The notes under the pieces are model-generated. The model was not told the DNA's origin and searched no databases. It worked only from the letters and a program-made list of their open reading frames with translations. This document shows positions 45,271-48,457 of a stretch of DNA of 48,457 nucleotides, in pieces (position 1 is the stretch's first letter; each line of letters begins with the position of its first letter). Source of the DNA: an uncultured Kiritimatiellota bacterium (GTDB taxonomy: Bacteria > Verrucomicrobiota > Kiritimatiellia > RFP12 > DVOR01); contig CALXSE010000016.1 in NCBI GenBank assembly GCA_944391085.1, forward strand, positions 1 through 48,457, given 5' to 3'. A program made the translations under genes and the position numbers.

Positions 45271-46428
45271 TCAGCGGATGTTGCCCCAGCGAGGCGAGGT
45301 GAAGGGCCAGTGGACGAAGGTGGCCGGCCCAAGCAGGTTCTCGTCCGGCACGGCGCCCCAGTACCGGCTGTCCAAGCTGTTGTCCGAGTTGTCCCCAAAG
45401 GCCAGGTATTCGCCCGGGCCCAGCTCAAAGCGCGTCATCGTTTGGTAAGGCGTCCCTTCGGGCGCGGGCTTGTAGCCGGGGTAGGCGGGCGCGCCGGGCC
45501 AGGGGCTGACGTGGCGGGCGATCTCCTCCAGCCGTTCGGGATGGATGGCGGGGGAACCGTTGACCCATAGGAACGAGTCTCCCTCCTTGAGCTCGACCGT
45601 GTCCCCCGGCCGACCGCAAAGGCGCTTGATGTAGTGCTGGTTGTCCGGGAGCCCTTCCAGCCCGCGCGTGGAGAAGACGATGGTCTCGCCCAGGCGCGGA
45701 TGGCGGAAGTTCCAAATCCAGCGGTTCACGAAGAGGAAGTCGCCGCTCTTGACGACCCCGCGCCAGAGCGTCTGCCCCGCGTGGACGGGCGTCCCGGGGT
45801 AGCCGACGGCGTCGTTGCGCGCCGGCAGCCCGCCCGCGTCGGGCGCGGTGGTGGCCAGCCGCCGGGCCACTTCGTCCGGCAGTTCATACCGGTCGCGCCC
45901 GTTCACGATGAGCGAAACGTAGCCGGGCTTGGCGCTCGGCAGGTATTGCGAGACCACCCCCGGGTTGCGCACGCGCACCTCCTGGTATGTCTCGCCGGTG
46001 ACGCACCACTTCAGGAAGCGCAACGGCCCCTTGTCCCACGCGGTCGGCCCGGGCGCGTCCTCCGCATGGATGCCGTAGAGCGTGGGCTGCATGGAGCCCG
46101 TCGGGATGCGGAAAGGCTCGTAATAATAGGCGCGGAAGCAGAACGCCACGGCGAGCGCCGAGACGATGACGTCGAACCATTCCGCCGCCAGCGGGAAGCG
46201 CGGCTTCGGCAAGACGGCGCGCATCTCCGCGCGGAGCGTCTCGGCCACCGCCTCGACATCGTCCACCTCGCGTGTCCGGATGGACTGGGCAAGGTCGTCG
46301 AAGCGTTCGACGAGCGCGGCCCGCGTCTCCGTGCCGAGGAGATCCTCGTAGAGGCGGAACTCGCCGCGTAGGGCCTTGTAGGCCTTGCGGGCACGGCGGA
46401 GGACGAGAAAGTCATGGAGCGAGAACAT
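45271..46428 (-). CDS. lepB: Signal peptidase I, divergent long form
   Basis: This 385-residue membrane protease removes signal peptides. A basic N-terminal region (about 1-80) precedes one hydrophobic helix (about 84-101). The nucleophile is Ser112 in IPTGSMQPTL, and a roughly 110-residue insert separates it from box D, GDFLFVNRWIWNFRHPRLGETIVF. At the place of the usual catalytic Lys there is Arg236; the nearest Lys is Lys227. Box E, FGDNSDNSLDSRYWG, is intact. The start at 46428 overlaps the patatin gene by 17 nt. The longer frame from 46515 lies within the patatin gene and looks less natural. Confidence 0.88.
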   Translation of the reverse strand: MFSLHDFLVLRRARKAYKALRGEFRLYEDLLGTETRAALVERFDDLAQSIRTREVDDVEAVAETLRAEMRAVLPKPRFPLAAEWFDVIVSALAVAFCFRAYYYEPFRIPTGSMQPTLYGIHAEDAPGPTAWDKGPLRFLKWCVTGETYQEVRVRNPGVVSQYLPSAKPGYVSLIVNGRDRYELPDEVARRLATTAPDAGGLPARNDAVGYPGTPVHAGQTLWRGVVKSGDFLFVNRWIWNFRHPRLGETIVFSTRGLEGLPDNQHYIKRLCGRPGDTVELKEGDSFLWVNGSPAIHPERLEEIARHVSPWPGAPAYPGYKPAPEGTPYQTMTRFELGPGEYLAFGDNSDNSLDSRYWGAVPDENLLGPATFVHWPFTSPRWGNIR

Positions 46429-47224
46429 GGGCAAGCACCTTGGAAAGGGCGGGTTTGGCGGCGTGCGCGGCGGCCTCGCCGACGGCGACGAGCGAGCGTC
46501 CGCCATGGAAATCAAACGTTTGCACGTGGCCGGCCTCGGGGCGGATGAGCACGTCTGCGGGCGACTGCGACAAGGTCAGGCGGCTCATCGCGTTCTCCAC
46601 CAGCCGCGTGGTCTGCAAGAGCGTGGCGAGGAGGTTCGGAGGCGCCTTCGGCTCCTCGGCCAGGCCGCCGTTCAGATCCACGGCGATGACGATATCCGCG
46701 CCCAGGGCCCGCGCCACGGACACGGGCACCGGGTCGGTGAAGCCGCCGTCCACCAGGTGCCGCCCCCCATACGGCACGGGGTCGAAGACGCCCGGGATGG
46801 AAATCGAGGCGCGCACGGCCTGAGCCAGCCGCCCTTCGCGCAACACCACGGTCTTTTCCGCGAACAGGTCGGTCGCCACCGCCGCGAAGGGCAGGCGCAG
46901 GTCGGCGAAGGTGCGGGCGCCCAACAGATCGGGCCGCTCCAGCCATGCCGTCACCGTCTTGCCGGAGAAGATGCCGCGCGTCCATATCCGCGGCTCCATG
47001 AAGAACTTGGCCAGGCGCATCCAGTTCAGCGACTCAAGCTCCCGCAGGAAGGCGTCGAAGACGCCCGCGGCGTAAGCCGCGCCGACCATCGCCCCGATGC
47101 TCGTGCCCGTGACGACGTCCGGCCGCACCCCCATTTCGAGCAACGCCCGCAGGACGCCGACGTGCGCCCATCCGCGCGCGCCGCCGCTGCCCAGCGCCAG
47201 GCCGATCTTGGGCCGCGCGCTCAT
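46412..47224 (-). CDS. Patatin-like phospholipase, RssA/NTE type
   Basis: This 270-residue serine hydrolase probably cleaves acyl esters of phospholipids. The oxyanion loop is LGSGGARGWAHVGVL (11-25), the nucleophile Ser42 is in GTSIGAM, and the dyad Asp159 is in VDGGFTDPVP. There is no signal peptide, so it acts in the cytoplasm or at the inner membrane. It overlaps the gene upstream by 4 nt and lepB by 17 nt. Confidence 0.92.
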   Translation of the reverse strand: MSARPKIGLALGSGGARGWAHVGVLRALLEMGVRPDVVTGTSIGAMVGAAYAAGVFDAFLRELESLNWMRLAKFFMEPRIWTRGIFSGKTVTAWLERPDLLGARTFADLRLPFAAVATDLFAEKTVVLREGRLAQAVRASISIPGVFDPVPYGGRHLVDGGFTDPVPVSVARALGADIVIAVDLNGGLAEEPKAPPNLLATLLQTTRLVENAMSRLTLSQSPADVLIRPEAGHVQTFDFHGGRSLVAVGEAAAHAAKPALSKVLAHVLAP

Positions 47225-47844
47225 CGCCGGTAAAGCTCCACCGTGAAGGAACCCGCCGGCGCGCCGTCCGGTGCCTGGGAGAGGTAGACGTTGGCCGGGG
47301 AGATCCCCGCGGCCTGCGAGACCATCCCCACCAACACCGCCCGCTGCGCCACGCGCGCAGGATCCGAGAAGAAGTCCGACCGCAACGCCACCCGCGCCGT
47401 CCGCCCACGATGCGCCGCGATGTCCGCCAACGCCTGCCCCGTCGGGATGCCCGGGAGCCGCCACGTCGCCGTCAAATCCGGCTCCGCCTGGGGCGGCCGC
47501 GCCGCGGCCGCGGCAACGGACGCCCCAGCCAACAACCCGACGAGCGCCGCCGCCGCCATGCCCAGCCAACGCCCCGCCCTGGCGTGCGGGCGCTTGCCCA
47601 GGTGGCGCAGGGCCTGGCGCGAGGGCCTGTGCTCGGGGTGGAGCGCCTGGATTTCCTGCCACAGGCGCCGCGCCTCCGGCAGATCCCCCTGCTCGGCGCG
47701 GATGCGGGCGAGCAAATCCATCGCCTCCGGCGTCTTCGCCAACTCCGCATCGGAGAGGATGAGCGCCTCGGCCTCCGGGTAATGGCGGGCGGAGGCGAGC
47801 GTGTAGGCGCACAGGAGGGCCGTTTTCGCGTTATTCGCCGGCAT
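47221..47844 (-). CDS. Membrane-anchored protein with TPR-like N-terminus
   Basis: This 207-residue protein is not recognised as a known family. Residues about 5-75 look like two TPR-type helical hairpins (ALLCAYTLASARHYPEAEALI, then GDLPEARRLWQEI). One hydrophobic segment (about 93-114) and a periplasmic part of about 90 residues follow. The topology is probably N-inside. It overlaps the 116-residue gene upstream by 14 nt and the patatin gene downstream by 4 nt. Confidence 0.68.
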   Translation of the reverse strand: MPANNAKTALLCAYTLASARHYPEAEALILSDAELAKTPEAMDLLARIRAEQGDLPEARRLWQEIQALHPEHRPSRQALRHLGKRPHARAGRWLGMAAAALVGLLAGASVAAAAARPPQAEPDLTATWRLPGIPTGQALADIAAHRGRTARVALRSDFFSDPARVAQRAVLVGMVSQAAGISPANVYLSQAPDGAPAGSFTVELYRR

Positions 47845-48181
47845 GGGGCGCTCCTTCCTGAGGCGTGTGGAGGATGGGCTGGGGGACCAGGACGCCCCGC
47901 TTCGTCAAGATCGCCTCGATTTCCCGGAGCCCGGCCAGCGCGCCCTCGTTGTCCTGGTCGCAAAGCGCCTGATAGACGCGGCCCATCGCCGCGCCGACGG
48001 CCGCCCAATCGGCCTTTTCCGCGGCCAGCTGCGCCGCCGTCACGTCCGAGCGCCGGGCGAACTCCAATTCCAACTCCGCGAACTGCGCCGACACGCGCAC
48101 CAACGCCTCCGTGTCGCACGCCGCCACGGAGACCTCGCGCCGGATGTCTTCCCGCCGCCGTGTCCTCTCGTTTCCATTCAT
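47831..48181 (-). CDS. Small helical protein of unknown function
   Basis: This 116-residue protein is probably all-helical and is rich in Ala, Glu and Arg, with no signal peptide. It heads the unit that continues with the TPR-like protein, patatin, lepB and glf. The ATG lies exactly 7 nt after the -10 box and lacks a ribosome site, predicting a leaderless mRNA. I recognise no family. Confidence 0.65.
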   Translation of the reverse strand: MNGNERTRRREDIRREVSVAACDTEALVRVSAQFAELELEFARRSDVTAAQLAAEKADWAAVGAAMGRVYQALCDQDNEGALAGLREIEAILTKRGVLVPQPILHTPQEGAPHAGE

Positions 48182-48188
48182 GCATGCT

Positions 48189-48197
48189 ATTATGCCA
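48189..48197 (-). promoter_or_regulatory. Extended -10 promoter of the small protein-patatin-lepB-glf unit
   Basis: TGG precedes CATAAT (48194-48189, minus strand). Seven bases later comes the ATG. Confidence 0.55.
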
Positions 48198-48349
48198 TAA
48201 TCCTTCGCCCCCTGCCACCGGTTCGCGCCCGTCCTGCTGTTCCCCGTGCCAGCCGTCCCGCGGCGTGCGCCGGCCGGTCATTCCGTCGTTCCGGCAGGGA
48301 GGGCAGGTCTCCGTCAGGGCAGATTTTTTGGGGGGACGTAAAAAAGGGC

Positions 48350-48378
48350 TTGCGTGGGGGGATTGGATTTGATATTAT
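48350..48378 (+). promoter_or_regulatory. Promoter of tRNA-Pro
   Basis: TTGCGT (48350-48355), a 17-bp spacer and TATTAT (48373-48378), with TGA in front of the -10. The predicted start is about 10 nt before the tRNA 5' end. Confidence 0.65.
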
Positions 48379-48395
48379 ACGCGGCACTTGTTGGA

Positions 48396-48457
48396 CGGAG
48401 CGTAGCGCAGCCTGGTAGCGCGTTTGGTTCGGGACCAAAAGGTCGAGGGTTCAAATC
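48396..48457 (+). tRNA. tRNA-Pro (anticodon CGG), 3' end cut by window
   Basis: The acceptor strand CGGAGCG (48396-48402) is followed by TA, a D-arm with GCGCAGCCTGGTAGCGC, and an anticodon arm with TTTGG/CCAAA around loop TTCGGGA. CGG is therefore at positions 34-36, with G37. A T-arm begins at GAGGGTTCAAATC. About 15 bases, including the acceptor 3' strand, lie beyond the edge. It would read CCG codons, which should be frequent in this GC-rich genome. Confidence 0.93.

Larger units (their letters stand above)
48182..48395. other. Gap between the small protein gene and tRNA-Pro
   Basis: These 214 bases hold the two outward promoters listed separately. A T6 followed by G6 (about 48324-48335) and an A6 run (about 48340-48345) lie just upstream of the tRNA -35. 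I see no gene. Confidence 0.5.

Overview
This is a gene-dense, very GC-rich bacterial chromosome segment (few gaps, many 1-17 nt gene overlaps). The cell is Gram-negative: there are SPase I and SPase II type signal peptides, an mDAP-type MurE and an L,D-transpeptidase. Type III glutamine synthetase, a long Bacteroidetes-like PurF, extensive sigma-54 use, a secreted GH20 hexosaminidase and a divergent LepB point to the PVC/Verrucomicrobiota side, perhaps a gut Kiritimatiellota relative. That placement is an inference, not proven here. No insertion sequence, phage or CRISPR is visible, and the window looks like core chromosome.

Layout. 1-690: tail of a cut gene and a secreted proline-rich protein. 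710-6700 (minus): pyrC, clpB and a secreted GH20. 6776-17059 (minus): one compact operon glnN-purF-carA-pyrG-carB. 17014-22844 (plus): divergent gltB-gltD. 22860-24416 (minus): a NifA-type sigma-54 activator. 24462-27029 (minus): pheS-nitroreductase-mutY. 27040-32050 (minus): an rsmC-like methyltransferase and yraN, then queF-queC and a peptide-type binding protein. 32227-35580 (plus): metY-lipoprotein-murE. 35586-40574 (minus): L,D-transpeptidase, purine nucleoside phosphorylase and a three-gene ABC transporter. 40609-41427 (plus): a glycosyltransferase. 41494-43888 (minus): hisC-hisB-hisA. 44086-48197 (minus): two small proteins, a patatin, lepB and glf. 48370-end (plus): a tRNA-Pro cut by the window edge.

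The central system is a glutamine regulon. Glutamine synthetase heads an operon whose other members all spend glutamine amide nitrogen (PurF, CarAB, PyrG). Glutamate synthase, which completes the GS-GOGAT cycle, is transcribed divergently. Both transcription units start from good -24/-12 promoters. Three copies of a 14-bp dyad lie between them, and a GAF/AAA+/Fis-type activator is encoded right after gltD. A third sigma-54 promoter, identical over 19 bp to that of glnN, precedes clpB, which is unusual for a disaggregase gene.

The AT-rich -10 boxes stand out in this GC-rich DNA. Twelve of thirteen sigma-70-type promoters I found carry an extended -10 (TGN before the hexamer), usually without a clear -35. 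In five cases the ATG lies only 6-9 nt after the -10, so those mRNAs should be leaderless or nearly so.
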